Position numbers and translations under genes: made by a program. Of a stretch of 64,000 nt of DNA, positions 1 through 9,167 are shown piece by piece. Under the pieces are notes generated by a model. It was not told the origin of the DNA and ran no database searches. It saw nothing but the letters and a program-made list of their open reading frames with translations. This DNA comes from Winogradskyella wichelsiae (lineage in GTDB: Bacteria; Bacteroidota; Bacteroidia; Flavobacteriales; Flavobacteriaceae), in assembly GCF_013403925.1 (NCBI RefSeq), contig NZ_JABFDJ010000003.1:248001-312000 (forward strand), given 5' to 3'. The stretch's first letter is position 1, and each line of letters opens with the position of its first letter.

Positions 1-6
1 TGCTTA

Positions 7-14
7 TACATTTG
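7..14 (+). promoter_or_regulatory. putative -7 box (TACATTTG)
   Basis: TACATTTG matches the Bacteroidota -7 consensus TAnnTTTG. It would start transcription near position 21, about 25 nt before the ATG at 46, which supports that start codon. The -33 element would lie outside the window. Confidence 0.45.
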
Positions 15-45
15 AATCATATTAATTAACTAAATCCCTTATATT

Positions 46-192
46 ATGAAAACTAAAAAAAATCTAGTATTAGCAATTGCTATCTTTGGAGGAGTATTAT
101 TTACTGCACAAGCTTCTAACATTATTGACTTAGATGGACAAACTACAACACAAATTGAAAAGAAACTTAGAAAGCTCGTCCCAAACGGTTAA
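46..192 (+). CDS. small secreted peptide of unknown function (48 aa)
   Basis: This short reading frame starts at ATG 46 and stops at TAA 190-192. The first 23 residues form a textbook signal peptide: a lysine-rich N-terminus (MKTKKN), a hydrophobic core (LVLAIAIFGGVLFTA) and a likely cleavage after AQA. The mature part would be only about 25 residues, Thr/Gln-rich and then basic, ending LRKLVPNG. A TAnnTTTG promoter box sits at the expected distance upstream. Its last 59 nt overlap the next gene in another frame. I infer it is real because a signal peptide this clean is unlikely by chance. I do not recognise the family and assign no function. Confidence 0.6.
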   Translation: MKTKKNLVLAIAIFGGVLFTAQASNIIDLDGQTTTQIEKKLRKLVPNG

Positions 193-688
193 TAAAAGGT
201 TAAGTAGAAGTGCCATTGTTGGTACAATTATAGCCACTATAATAGTTTCTACACCTCTTTTATATTCTTTACATGAAAGTGTCCCCTCTGTCAAAGTTTG
301 GGACACTTTCCTATTTACTTACGATAGCGGTTTTTGGGAAGAGGCTCAGTACGCTATGTGGGTTTATACGAGCAAACTTATTCCTCTCATTTTATTAACT
401 ATATGGTTTTTCACTTGCCGTCATTGGTGGTACCACGCACTTTTGGTCCCTATTATTATGTATGCTTTTCAATCTATAAACAGCTGGAATTCAGAAGCAG
501 GAAGGCTTGATGAAGGAACATTTGTTATATTACTACCTATTTTAGTTCTTATTGTTCCTTCAATATATCTTATTAGAGCAAAAATGTTCAATAAAATTAA
601 TAATGTAGATAAAACACTTGAAGAACTTGAAGAGGAATTTATGATTAAACCTAAAGGTATTTGGAAAAAACTTAAGCAGTATTTTTAA
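134..688 (+). CDS. predicted multi-pass membrane protein, unknown function (184 aa)
   Basis: The protein has about four hydrophobic segments (roughly residues 27-47, 80-95, 98-112 and 130-148). These are followed by a charged C-terminal tail with the acidic run LEELEEEF and a basic end. The first 25 residues are polar and basic, as expected for a cytoplasmic N-terminus. An in-frame TAG lies directly before the ATG, so the gene cannot begin further upstream, and no good alternative ATG follows within the first 90 residues. The gene therefore overlaps the upstream peptide gene by 59 nt, which suggests translational coupling. I do not recognise the family. It lies 100 nt upstream of alanine dehydrogenase, and nothing in its sequence links it to that enzyme. 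Confidence 0.7.
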   Translation: MDKLQHKLKRNLESSSQTVNKRLSRSAIVGTIIATIIVSTPLLYSLHESVPSVKVWDTFLFTYDSGFWEEAQYAMWVYTSKLIPLILLTIWFFTCRHWWYHALLVPIIMYAFQSINSWNSEAGRLDEGTFVILLPILVLIVPSIYLIRAKMFNKINNVDKTLEELEEEFMIKPKGIWKKLKQYF

Positions 689-788
689 AGGTTTTGAAAT
701 ATAAAAATTATTTGAAGAAATAAATTATATCTAAATATACAAGGGTATTTGTTATATTGCAATGGTAAACCAAAGTCATTAACTTCAA

Positions 789-1988
789 ATGAGCATTTCT
801 TTATCACCTTTTACCAAAGCCCAATTATTACCTCAAGAAGAAACTTTAGAAATTCTTAAACAAAAAGGAGAACTCTTTATAGGGATCCCTAAAGAAGCTC
901 AATTTCAGGAGCGCCGAGTTTGTTTAACACCAGATGCTGTATCTGCATTAACAGCTAATGGCCATCGCGTATTATTTGAATCTGGTGCTGGTGAGGGAGC
1001 TAATTTTAAAGATAAAAGTTATAGCGAAGCTGGGGCAGAGGTAACAAAAGATACTTCTAAAGTTTACTCCTGCCCTATCATTCTCAAAGTAGAGCCTCCT
1101 TCTTTAGAAGAAATAAAACTTATTAATCCACAAACCTTATTAATTTCTGCACTTCAAATTAAAACTCAAAATAAAACTTATTTTGAAGCATTAGCAAAAA
1201 AAAGAATTACAGCTTTAGCTTTTGAATATATTAAAGATGACGATGGGCAATACCCTGCTGTAAGTTCACTTAGTGAAATAGCGGGTACAGCTTCAATTTT
1301 AATAGCTTCCGAACTACTATCAAACGTTAATGGCGGAAATGGTTTAATGATGGGAAACATTAACGGGGTTCCTCCTGCAGAAGTAGTCATATTAGGCGCT
1401 GGTACTGTTGGTGAATTTGCCGCTCGTTCAGCTATTGGATTAGGCGTTAATGTTAAAGTTTTTGATAGCTCAATTACAAAACTACGCAGGCTACAAAGTA
1501 AATTAGGACAATCTATTTACACATCAACAATGCAACCTAAAAATATTTTAAAAGCTTTAAAACGTTGTGATGTTGCTATAGGTGCTGTAAGAGGTGCAAA
1601 CAGAGCACCAATTATCGTAACAGAAAGTATGGTCTCTAACATGAAACCTGGCTCGGTTGTTATTGATGTAAGTATTGACATGGGGGGATGTTTTGAAACT
1701 AGTGAAGTAACTTCACACGACCGCCCAACCTTTGAATATAACGGCGTTATTCATTATTGTGTACCAAATATACCTGCTAGATACTCTAGGACAGCTTCGG
1801 TCTCAATAAGTAATATATTCACACCTTATCTTTTAGAAATAGGAGAATATGGTGGAATAGAAAATGCCCTCCGTTTTGATCGTGGTTTAAAAAATGGGTT
1901 GTATTTTTACCACGGTATTTTAACAAATAAATCTGTGGCTGAATGGTTTGGTCTAGAGTATAGTGATGCCAATTTATTAATTTTCTAA
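789..1988 (+). CDS. ald: alanine dehydrogenase family protein
   Basis: This enzyme family interconverts L-alanine and pyruvate plus ammonia with NAD(H), in the cytoplasm. The N-terminal AlaDh/PNT domain carries the substrate-side pattern IGIPKEAQFQERRVCLTP (about residues 32-50) with conserved Lys and Arg. The Rossmann domain begins VVILGAGTVGEFAARSA near residue 199. The PNIPARYSRTAS stretch near residue 327 is typical of the C-terminal half. At 399 residues it is slightly longer than the usual 370 because of an N-terminal extension seen in Bacteroidota homologues. The following DUF4258-like gene lies 45 nt downstream, an arrangement I recall from other flavobacteria. A 9-bp inverted repeat sits in that gap. 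Substrate specificity (alanine versus a relative such as transhydrogenase-like use) is inferred from family only. Confidence 0.9.
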   Translation: MSISLSPFTKAQLLPQEETLEILKQKGELFIGIPKEAQFQERRVCLTPDAVSALTANGHRVLFESGAGEGANFKDKSYSEAGAEVTKDTSKVYSCPIILKVEPPSLEEIKLINPQTLLISALQIKTQNKTYFEALAKKRITALAFEYIKDDDGQYPAVSSLSEIAGTASILIASELLSNVNGGNGLMMGNINGVPPAEVVILGAGTVGEFAARSAIGLGVNVKVFDSSITKLRRLQSKLGQSIYTSTMQPKNILKALKRCDVAIGAVRGANRAPIIVTESMVSNMKPGSVVIDVSIDMGGCFETSEVTSHDRPTFEYNGVIHYCVPNIPARYSRTASVSISNIFTPYLLEIGEYGGIENALRFDRGLKNGLYFYHGILTNKSVAEWFGLEYSDANLLIF

Positions 1989-2019
1989 TCTGTTTTTATC
2001 ATTAATAGTTAAAACAGAT
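1988..2019. repeat. hairpin between ald and the DUF4258-like gene
   Basis: Perfect 9-bp arms, ATCTGTTTT at 1988-1996 and AAAACAGAT at 2011-2019, enclose a 14-nt loop. The hairpin begins on the ald stop codon and lies 14 nt before the next ATG. No strong U-run follows, so it may be a weak attenuator or an mRNA-stabilising structure. Confidence 0.5.
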
Positions 2020-2033
2020 CTATTTATCTTATT

Positions 2034-2411
2034 ATGAAATTTATACATCGTTTAGGTTATTATCTTGGAGGTTTTACTTTAGGTTTAATTCTTCTTTTAT
2101 TTTTTTTAAATGGAAAAGATGCCTCTTGTGACTACGGTCCTAATGCCAGAACTGTAAAAAATATTAGCTCTAAGCCTTTTAAATATTCAGAGAAAGCTTC
2201 TCTTTTTATTTCAAAACAAGCTTTAGATTCTACAACCATTATCAATTTAGTGAAATTTGGAAATGTTAATTTTTCAGAAAGTAAAACAGAAATAGATTCC
2301 TGCAAAATATATCAGATAGAAAATAGTTTTAAAGATCGTGATTTAGAATTACAGATTAAAAACTGTGACTCAATTGTAACTGTTCTCGATATTATGTACT
2401 CTTACAACTAA
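2034..2411 (+). CDS. DUF4258-like membrane-anchored protein
   Basis: This 125-residue protein has one N-terminal membrane segment (about residues 8-25, LGYYLGGFTLGLILLLFF). A small exported or periplasmic domain follows, containing CDYGPNARTVKNI and three further features typical of the family: a lysine-rich strand, an EID-C-KIY strand and a C-terminal NCDSIVTVLDI strand. From memory this matches the DUF4258 proteins that follow alanine dehydrogenase in many Flavobacteriaceae. Three cysteines (near residues 32, 89 and 110) lie in the exported part. It is close behind ald and probably co-transcribed. Function unknown. Confidence 0.65.
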   Translation: MKFIHRLGYYLGGFTLGLILLLFFLNGKDASCDYGPNARTVKNISSKPFKYSEKASLFISKQALDSTTIINLVKFGNVNFSESKTEIDSCKIYQIENSFKDRDLELQIKNCDSIVTVLDIMYSYN

Positions 2412-2430
2412 TAAAATGAAATTAATAGCT

Positions 2431-2462
2431 TTAAAATTTAGACATTAACCTTTAAATTTTAA
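2431..2462. repeat. AT-only inverted repeat upstream of the epimerase
   Basis: TTAAAATTTA (2431-2440) and TAAATTTTAA (2453-2462) are perfect 10-bp arms around a 12-nt loop. The element lies between the DUF4258-like gene and the first polysaccharide gene. It could be a weak terminator or an operator. Its AT-only composition lowers confidence. Confidence 0.35.
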
Positions 2463-2485
2463 TCTTTGAAAGATTATTTAAAAAC

Positions 2486-3505
2486 ATGAAAATATTAGTA
2501 ACAGGCGCAGCAGGATTTATAGGATTTTATACATCTAAAATCCTAGTATCTAAAGGTCATCAAGTAGTTGGGTTAGATAACCTAAATGATTATTATGATG
2601 TTAATCTCAAATATTCAAGATTATTAGAATTAGGCATCGTTAAAGATGAAGCATCAATTTATAATACCATTTGCAAAAGTGCGTCTCAAGACTTCTCTTT
2701 TGTAAGAATGAATATTGAAGATCGCGAGGAGCTTCCTAAATTATTCAACAATGAAAAATTTGATATTGTTTGTAATCTAGCTGCTCAAGCTGGTGTTAGA
2801 TATAGTTTAGAAAACCCTGAAACTTATGTAGATTCTAACCTTGTTGGTTTTTTAAACATACTAGAATGTTGTAGAAATTATACCATTAAGCATTTGGTTT
2901 ATGCGAGTAGTTCTAGTGTGTATGGTATGAATAAGAAAATACCATTCGCTACAGCAGACAATGTTGACCACCCAATTAGCTTATACGCAGCAACAAAAAA
3001 AAGCAATGAACTTATGGCACATACATACAGCCATTTGTTTAAAATACCAACTACTGGCTTACGATTTTTTACCGTTTACGGACCATGGGGAAGACCAGAT
3101 ATGGCTATGTTTTTGTTTACAGACGCTATCGTTAAAAATAAACCGATTAAAGTCTTTAATCATGGGAAAATGGAGCGCGACTTTACTTATATCGATGACA
3201 TTGTTGAAGGAGTGATTCGAGTTATTGAAAAATCACCTAAAGAAAGGATCGATTCTAATCAATACTATAAATTATATAATATAGGTAATAATAGTTCTGT
3301 GAAATTATTAGATTTCATTAAAGAAATAGAAATAAACCTAAACAAAACAGCCACAAAAGACATGATGGAAATGCAACCAGGTGATGTAGAGCGCACTTGG
3401 GCAGATGTGGATGAATTAATCAACGATTATAATTACAGTCCTAAAACAACAATAAAACAAGGAGTAAAATCCTTTGTAAATTGGTATAAAGGCTATTATA
3501 ATTAA
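2486..3505 (+). CDS. NAD-dependent epimerase, probably UDP-glucuronate 4-epimerase
   Basis: An extended short-chain dehydrogenase of 339 residues. The N-terminal NAD-binding motif TGAAGFIGFYTS begins at residue 6. The catalytic Tyr and Lys lie in LYAATKKSNE near residues 166-171, preceded by the SSSSVYG serine motif. The GLRFFTVYGPWGRPDMAMFLFTDAI stretch, given here only by its ends GLRFF and TDAI, and the later FTYIDD are characteristic of the GlcA 4-epimerase branch (CapI/LpsL/WbnF-like). The expected reaction is UDP-GlcA to UDP-GalA. UDP-glucose dehydrogenase, which makes UDP-GlcA, is the next gene, so the pair should supply uronic acids to the polysaccharide locus downstream. An imperfect -7 box (AATCTTTG) ends 18 nt upstream of the ATG. 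Confidence 0.85.
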   Translation: MKILVTGAAGFIGFYTSKILVSKGHQVVGLDNLNDYYDVNLKYSRLLELGIVKDEASIYNTICKSASQDFSFVRMNIEDREELPKLFNNEKFDIVCNLAAQAGVRYSLENPETYVDSNLVGFLNILECCRNYTIKHLVYASSSSVYGMNKKIPFATADNVDHPISLYAATKKSNELMAHTYSHLFKIPTTGLRFFTVYGPWGRPDMAMFLFTDAIVKNKPIKVFNHGKMERDFTYIDDIVEGVIRVIEKSPKERIDSNQYYKLYNIGNNSSVKLLDFIKEIEINLNKTATKDMMEMQPGDVERTWADVDELINDYNYSPKTTIKQGVKSFVNWYKGYYN

Positions 3506-3620
3506 TCTTTAAAACTTAAATAAATTATATTTACATTATTAAAAACAATCAATCAACGAGGTCGTTTTATAATGAGATAGTATATATAAAATTGACTTTA
3601 ATCAAATTACATTAAAAAGC

Positions 3621-5000
3621 ATGAAAGTAACAAAAATTTGTTGTATCGGGGCAGGTTATGTTGGAGGTCCAACAATGGCAGTAATAGCAAAAAAGAATCC
3701 AAATATAAAAGTTACCATCGTTGATATAAATGAAGAGCGTATTGCGGCTTGGAATGATAAAGACGTATCAAAATTGCCTATTTACGAACCTGGTTTAGCT
3801 GAAATTGTAGAAGAAACTAGAGGTAAAAATTTATTCTTTACAACAGCTATTGATGAAGCTATTGCTGAATCTGAAATGATTTTTATTTCTGTGAATACCC
3901 CTACCAAAACTTATGGAAAAGGAAAAGGGATGGCTGCAGATTTAAAATACGTAGAATTATGTGCCAGAAATATTGCTGAAGTTGCAACTACAGATAAAAT
4001 TGTTGTTGAAAAATCAACTTTACCTGTAAGAACAGCTCAAGCAATTAAAAGTATTTTACACAATACAGGAAGTGATGTGAAATTTGAAATTTTATCTAAT
4101 CCTGAATTTTTAGCAGAAGGAACAGCGATTGAAGATTTATTAGATCCGGACCGTGTTTTAATAGGTGGTGAATCTGAAGATGCCATTGAAAGCTTAGCGA
4201 ATGTTTATGGAAGTTGGGTACCTCAAGAAAGAATATTAAGAACCAATGTATGGTCTTCTGAACTGTCTAAATTAACAGCTAATGCTTTTTTAGCACAGCG
4301 TATTTCTTCAATTAATGCCATTTCAGAATTATGTGAGCATACAGAAGCTAATGTAAATGAAGTTGCTAAGGCTATTGGTATGGATTCTAGAATTGGATCA
4401 AAGTTTTTAAATGCATCTATTGGTTTTGGAGGTTCTTGTTTTCAAAAAGATATTTTGAATCTTGTCTATATTGCTAGAAGTTATGGTTTAAACCAAGTCG
4501 CAGATTACTGGGAACAGGTTATTATTTTAAATGATCATCAAAAACGTCGTTTTTCTGATAATTTAATTAGTACACTTTACAATACGGTATCGGGTAAAAA
4601 AATAGCGATGCTAGGTTGGGCTTTTAAAAAGGATACAAATGACACCAGAGAATCTGCAGCCATTTATGTAGCAGACCACCTGTTAAATGAACAAGCTAAT
4701 ATCGCTGTTTATGATCCTAAAGTTAATGATAAGAAAGTTCAAAATGATTTAAATTATCTTAATACAAGAACAGAACAAGAGAACAAAGAATTAGTTACTT
4801 CCTTTGAAGATCCTTACGAAGCAACTAAAGATGCACATGCTATTGCAGTAATGACAGAATGGGATGAGTTTAAAACATACGATTGGAAAAAGATTTATAG
4901 TCAAATGAAGAAACCAGCTTTTATTTTTGATGGTAGAAACATTTTAGACAAATCAGAAATGGAAACAATCGGATTTGTGTATTCTTCTATTGGAAAATAA
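3621..5000 (+). CDS. ugd: UDP-glucose 6-dehydrogenase
   Basis: The enzyme oxidises UDP-glucose to UDP-glucuronate with two NAD+. Visible features are the N-terminal Rossmann motif [16 protein letters not shown], the central [14 protein letters not shown] motif, the catalytic [10 protein letters not shown] with Cys273, and the C-terminal nucleotide-sugar domain ([16 protein letters not shown]). At 459 residues it is closer to the eukaryotic-type length than to the short bacterial 390-residue form, as is common in Bacteroidota. It sits 115 nt after the epimerase in the same orientation and ends at a strong bidirectional terminator. The pair therefore forms a small uronate-precursor unit that can be transcribed separately from the main EPS operon. 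Confidence 0.93.
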   Translation: MKVTKICCIGAGYVGGPTMAVIAKKNPNIKVTIVDINEERIAAWNDKDVSKLPIYEPGLAEIVEETRGKNLFFTTAIDEAIAESEMIFISVNTPTKTYGKGKGMAADLKYVELCARNIAEVATTDKIVVEKSTLPVRTAQAIKSILHNTGSDVKFEILSNPEFLAEGTAIEDLLDPDRVLIGGESEDAIESLANVYGSWVPQERILRTNVWSSELSKLTANAFLAQRISSINAISELCEHTEANVNEVAKAIGMDSRIGSKFLNASIGFGGSCFQKDILNLVYIARSYGLNQVADYWEQVIILNDHQKRRFSDNLISTLYNTVSGKKIAMLGWAFKKDTNDTRESAAIYVADHLLNEQANIAVYDPKVNDKKVQNDLNYLNTRTEQENKELVTSFEDPYEATKDAHAIAVMTEWDEFKTYDWKKIYSQMKKPAFIFDGRNILDKSEMETIGFVYSSIGK

Positions 5001-5022
5001 ATTTCTAACAAATTATATATAT

Positions 5023-5060
5023 AAAAAGGCACTAAACCAATAAGTTTAGTGCCTTTTTTT
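5023..5060. terminator. bidirectional terminator between ugd and the lyase gene
   Basis: A perfect 10-bp stem, GGCACTAAAC / GTTTAGTGCC (5028-5037 and 5044-5053), has a 6-nt loop. It is flanked by an A-run on the left and a T-run on the right, so it can stop transcription from both convergent genes. Confidence 0.9.
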
Positions 5061-5078
5061 TATATCAAACATTTATAA

Positions 5079-8000
5079 TTAATTAACTATTAATTTTTTT
5101 GTTACCACTCTACTTTGATCTTCAAGCTTTATAAAGTAGACGCCTGATTGAAGCGCACTAACATCTATTTGTTCTGTTAGTGTACTGCTTAAATTTTCAT
5201 TGTTGACTTTAGAATGATGAACTAATTTACCCGTTACATCAATAATATTGATATTAGAGATAATAAATGAACCTGATATTTTTATATTAACGATATCTTC
5301 TGCCGGATTTGGATATAAATGTAGTGATAGGCTTGGTACTTCATCTGTATCATCTACAGGTTGACCTGAGGAGCAATTGGAATCTATTTCGACGCTAACA
5401 GTTGCTTCATCAAAATCCAAGTCATTAAAGACCGTAACTGAATAATCTGTAGATTCAATAGGAGATACTGATATATTTTGAGTAGTTTCTCCCGTACTCC
5501 AAAGGTAGTCATCACCTCCACTTGCTGACAATGTTACTAACTCGTTTAAACAAATTAAAACATCTTCACCTGCATCAGCAACAACAGGTTGTAAAACATT
5601 AACTATCACTTGTTTTTGATCATAACATTGCCCTACAAAGCCCTTTACTTCATAGACTGTTGTAATAGAGGGACCTACTGCTAGATTAGGTTGAGATCCT
5701 CCATTGTTCCATTCATAAGTATTTGCACCAGACACTGATAATGTTACAAAATCACCATTAAGAATATCAACATTTTCCCCATTAGCGATTACGACTTCTG
5801 GACTAGGATCTACATAGACGGTAACATCATCAGAATCCGTTTGTTCTCCTTGAGAAACAACAACCGTATACGACGTTGTAGATAATGGATTTACGGTAAT
5901 ACTCTGAGTGGTCTCTCCTGTACTCCATAAATAACTATCCCCCTCATTCGCAGTTAATATAACTTCATAACTCTCATTATCACAAACTCTTGAATCTACC
6001 CCTGCTGAAGCTTCAAATGATGGAATCACTGTTACTACGATTTCTACAATCTCACTGTTACACGAATCTGAAGTTCCTACAACACTGTATGTCGTCGTTT
6101 CTAGTGGGCTAACAGTAATAGAATTAGACACTTCACCTGTATTCCATAAATAAGTTAAAGCACCATTTGCGGTGAGAACGGTACTTTCTCCTTCTGTAAT
6201 ATTAATATTTTCACTGACACTTATTACTGGCAATGCATTAACATTAACAGTCACTGTATCTGAATCGGAACGACCTAAATTATCAAAGACTGTAACTGTA
6301 TAAGTCGTGGTTTCTATTGGATTAACATTTATTGATGCCTCTGTTTCTCCCGTACTCCAGTGATATATTGAACCACCTGAGGCATTTAAAATGACACTTT
6401 CTCCAAGACAAATTGCAACATCTTCACCCGCATTGGCATTTAATTCCTCTAATACTGTAACCGTAACCTCGACTGTATCTTGACAGCCATTTTCAGAAAA
6501 TCCTGTTACGGAATAAATTGTAGTATTTTCTGGGGATACACTTATTTCAGATATTGTATCACCTGTACTCCAAAGATATGAAGATCCTCCATTGGCTGAT
6601 AACGTGACTGAGCTTCCTATCATAATAAATAAATCTTCATTGACCGTTATAGTCGGCATATCATTTACAAAAACAGTAACTTCATCTGTATTAGTAAAGC
6701 CATAATCGTCTTCTCCAGTTACCGTGTAAGTTGTTGTGATCGTTGGACTAACACTTATTTCTGCACCAGATTGATCCGTGCTCCAGGTATAAATAGAGCC
6801 TCCAGAAGCTGATAGAGTTATACTTTCACCACTACATATAGTAATATCCTCTCCTGCACTAACCGTCATTTCAGGAATAACAGTGACTGTGACCTCCTCA
6901 TTACTAATACAGCCATTTTCTCCAATAGAAGTCACTGTGTAAGCTGTGGTTACTATGGGAGCTACTAATATTGATGTGGTAGTTTCTCCGGTACTCCATA
7001 TATAAGATTCACTCCCTGTTACAGAAAGTGTTGTCGACTCTCCTTCAATAATAACAATATCATCAGATACTGATACTTCTGGTGCTGCATTGACAATAAC
7101 AACAACATCATCTATACTAGAACAAAAATTATCACTAACTTCTACACTATAAATTGTCTCTTCCGTAGGACTTACCTCAATAGAAGCTGTTGTCTCTCCC
7201 GTATTCCATGTATATGACGTTCCCCCTGTGGCAGTTAGAACCGTAGAACTGCCGAAACATATAAACTGATCTTCACCTGCATATGCTGTTGGCATTGCAT
7301 TTACAGAAACCATTATATCAATAGCTTCAACCTGATCATAATTATCTGATATCGAAACACTATAAACTGTGGTTTCTTCTGGAGAGACTTCAATACTTTC
7401 CGTAATATCACCAGTATTCCATAGATAACTTGCTCCACCACTAGCTGTTAGAATAACACTTTCCCCATGACAAATTTGTTGGTCATTACTTGCGCTCGCT
7501 TGGAGCGCTTCGGGAAAAACCGTTATTTCAGTTGCGTCATAAAGTTCACCTTCTATTGATCTAAATGTTATTATTACTTCTCCTACAGAAATAGGAGTTA
7601 CAAGACCATTAATACTTACGGTGGCTATATCTTGATTACTTGAGGTCCAAGTTCCATTTTGGTTTGTTGTATTTACAGGTATAAAATTCACTGATATTTG
7701 AAGCGTATCTGACAATGCTAATTCTGTAGTATTTGGTGTTAATGTTACGCTTTCTGCAGCTATTGTATTATAATTATCTACTTGATTAACAAATTCTTCA
7801 AACCACGTATACCCACTGGAAGCCGTATCTGTTGCAGAAGCCCCGTTCATATAATTAGACTCCCAAGTATCTGCTATTCCATTTCCGTTTTCATCATAAT
7901 TATCTGGTCTAGTACTTAACGCAATATGAGAGACATTATTATGAAAATCCAAGTATCTTTGCTGACTTGTAAAGGTCTCAGGACTATTCTCATAAGTTTC

Positions 8001-9167
8001 ATAACTCCCCTCACCTAAGTTAATTACTTCTAGATAATCATCATCGATAAAATCAGATTCTCTTTGTACTACACCATTATTATCTATATATGCATTTGCT
8101 CCAACATCATTTATAACATCCGTAAATGAATCGGTTGCTGCATTAATTTCTACAGGTACTCCAAGTAAAGGGTAAGCTATATCATTGAAATAAATATCTG
8201 GAGCTGGAACATCTTGAGCTCCTAAATTAAACTCTACATATAACACCTTATTATCAGCTTCAGGATCTGTAAATATATTTTTGTCTATATAATTCCCTGC
8301 AGCATAAATAGAAGGACTATAGTTGGTATCAATACAATTTACTTCATTTCCTAAATTATTTCGACTCCCCATGCCATAATAATTGTTAATCATGTTAACT
8401 TCTCCATTGCCTCCTATTCTTGATAATCTAGCTTGCCAATCCCAAACGACATTATTAATAATGTCTCCTCTACCATCTGTAAATAAATTGGGATGTCTAT
8501 GCGATACATTAAAATATAAAGAATTATGAATACTTAAATCATAAGCTTCTGAAGGGGCACCAGTATTTCCAAAAAGAGTCCCTGTTTTACTTTCTGCAAC
8601 TAATAATCTTTGAAAAGTAATATTATAAGTTGGTTGACCACCATAAGATCTTGTGCTTACGGACTCATCACCTCCCCAATTAATTGATACATGATCTAAA
8701 ATAACGTCATATGAACTAATTATTTCAAAAGCATCAGAACCACTATAATCTGGTCTAATCCTGAGGTAACGAATAATAACGTTATTACACTGTTGCATTT
8801 TAATCCTTGTGCCTGTAATTGTAATTCCTCCTTGTGGTGCTGTTTGCCCCCAAATAGATAAATTTGACACATTTAGGGTTAACCAATCTTCAACTGGTTC
8901 TAATTCTATTGTGCCACTAACATTAAACACTATATTACCACCGTTAGTAACACCCGCATCTGATATGGCTTGTCTAAAAGAACCTAAACCTGTACTATTT
9001 AAATTGTTAACAAAATAGATAGGTTTTCCCCTGCCTCCTGACACATTGGCTCCAGCACCAAAAGCACTAGGAAAAGCTTTTTCTTGTGCACATATTTTAT
9101 AACCTGATAAAATAAATACTAATAAGAATAAATATAATGGTTTTTTTATTTTTGTAGGGGCTTTCAT
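5079..9167 (-). CDS. secreted pectate-lyase-like protein with ten Ig-like repeats and T9SS sorting domain
   Basis: Residues 1-28 are a signal peptide (cleavage after CAQ). Residues of about 30-440 form a parallel beta-helix of the polysaccharide lyase family 1 (pectate lyase) type: an N-terminal GGNIVFNVSGTI strand, NVIIRYLRIRP, ILDHVSINWG and a candidate catalytic arginine in HRHPNL near residue 224. Residues of about 472-553 look like a Big_2 domain (WTSSNQDIATVS, then GLVTPISVGEVIITF). Residues of about 555-1262 are ten tandem 70-residue Ig-like repeats with the core YLWSTGETT..I.VSP..TT.YTV. The last 80 residues are a type IX secretion sorting domain (LYPNPAED at its start, SGVYFIKL near the end). 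It should be exported and surface-attached or released. It runs against the EPS genes, so an own-polymer-processing role is possible. The exact substrate is inferred, not shown. Confidence 0.85.
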   Translation of the reverse strand: MKAPTKIKKPLYLFLLVFILSGYKICAQEKAFPSAFGAGANVSGGRGKPIYFVNNLNSTGLGSFRQAISDAGVTNGGNIVFNVSGTIELEPVEDWLTLNVSNLSIWGQTAPQGGITITGTRIKMQQCNNVIIRYLRIRPDYSGSDAFEIISSYDVILDHVSINWGGDESVSTRSYGGQPTYNITFQRLLVAESKTGTLFGNTGAPSEAYDLSIHNSLYFNVSHRHPNLFTDGRGDIINNVVWDWQARLSRIGGNGEVNMINNYYGMGSRNNLGNEVNCIDTNYSPSIYAAGNYIDKNIFTDPEADNKVLYVEFNLGAQDVPAPDIYFNDIAYPLLGVPVEINAATDSFTDVINDVGANAYIDNNGVVQRESDFIDDDYLEVINLGEGSYETYENSPETFTSQQRYLDFHNNVSHIALSTRPDNYDENGNGIADTWESNYMNGASATDTASSGYTWFEEFVNQVDNYNTIAAESVTLTPNTTELALSDTLQISVNFIPVNTTNQNGTWTSSNQDIATVSINGLVTPISVGEVIITFRSIEGELYDATEITVFPEALQASASNDQQICHGESVILTASGGASYLWNTGDITESIEVSPEETTVYSVSISDNYDQVEAIDIMVSVNAMPTAYAGEDQFICFGSSTVLTATGGTSYTWNTGETTASIEVSPTEETIYSVEVSDNFCSSIDDVVVIVNAAPEVSVSDDIVIIEGESTTLSVTGSESYIWSTGETTTSILVAPIVTTAYTVTSIGENGCISNEEVTVTVIPEMTVSAGEDITICSGESITLSASGGSIYTWSTDQSGAEISVSPTITTTYTVTGEDDYGFTNTDEVTVFVNDMPTITVNEDLFIMIGSSVTLSANGGSSYLWSTGDTISEISVSPENTTIYSVTGFSENGCQDTVEVTVTVLEELNANAGEDVAICLGESVILNASGGSIYHWSTGETEASINVNPIETTTYTVTVFDNLGRSDSDTVTVNVNALPVISVSENINITEGESTVLTANGALTYLWNTGEVSNSITVSPLETTTYSVVGTSDSCNSEIVEIVVTVIPSFEASAGVDSRVCDNESYEVILTANEGDSYLWSTGETTQSITVNPLSTTSYTVVVSQGEQTDSDDVTVYVDPSPEVVIANGENVDILNGDFVTLSVSGANTYEWNNGGSQPNLAVGPSITTVYEVKGFVGQCYDQKQVIVNVLQPVVADAGEDVLICLNELVTLSASGGDDYLWSTGETTQNISVSPIESTDYSVTVFNDLDFDEATVSVEIDSNCSSGQPVDDTDEVPSLSLHLYPNPAEDIVNIKISGSFIISNINIIDVTGKLVHHSKVNNENLSSTLTEQIDVSALQSGVYFIKLEDQSRVVTKKLIVN
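5375..7500 (-). repeat. ten coding tandem repeats (~210 bp, Ig-like) with alternating cysteine pattern
   Basis: Within the lyase gene, units of about 70 codons recur ten times. They fall into two alternating classes. One class has an early Cys in the pattern AGED..IC.GES and, with one exception, no late Cys. The other lacks the early Cys (IxxGES only) and carries a late Cys in the pattern ENGC or equivalent. The last four pairs follow this strictly. The second unit has both. The repeats are diverged at the DNA level, so they are old rather than recent duplications. Confidence 0.85.
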
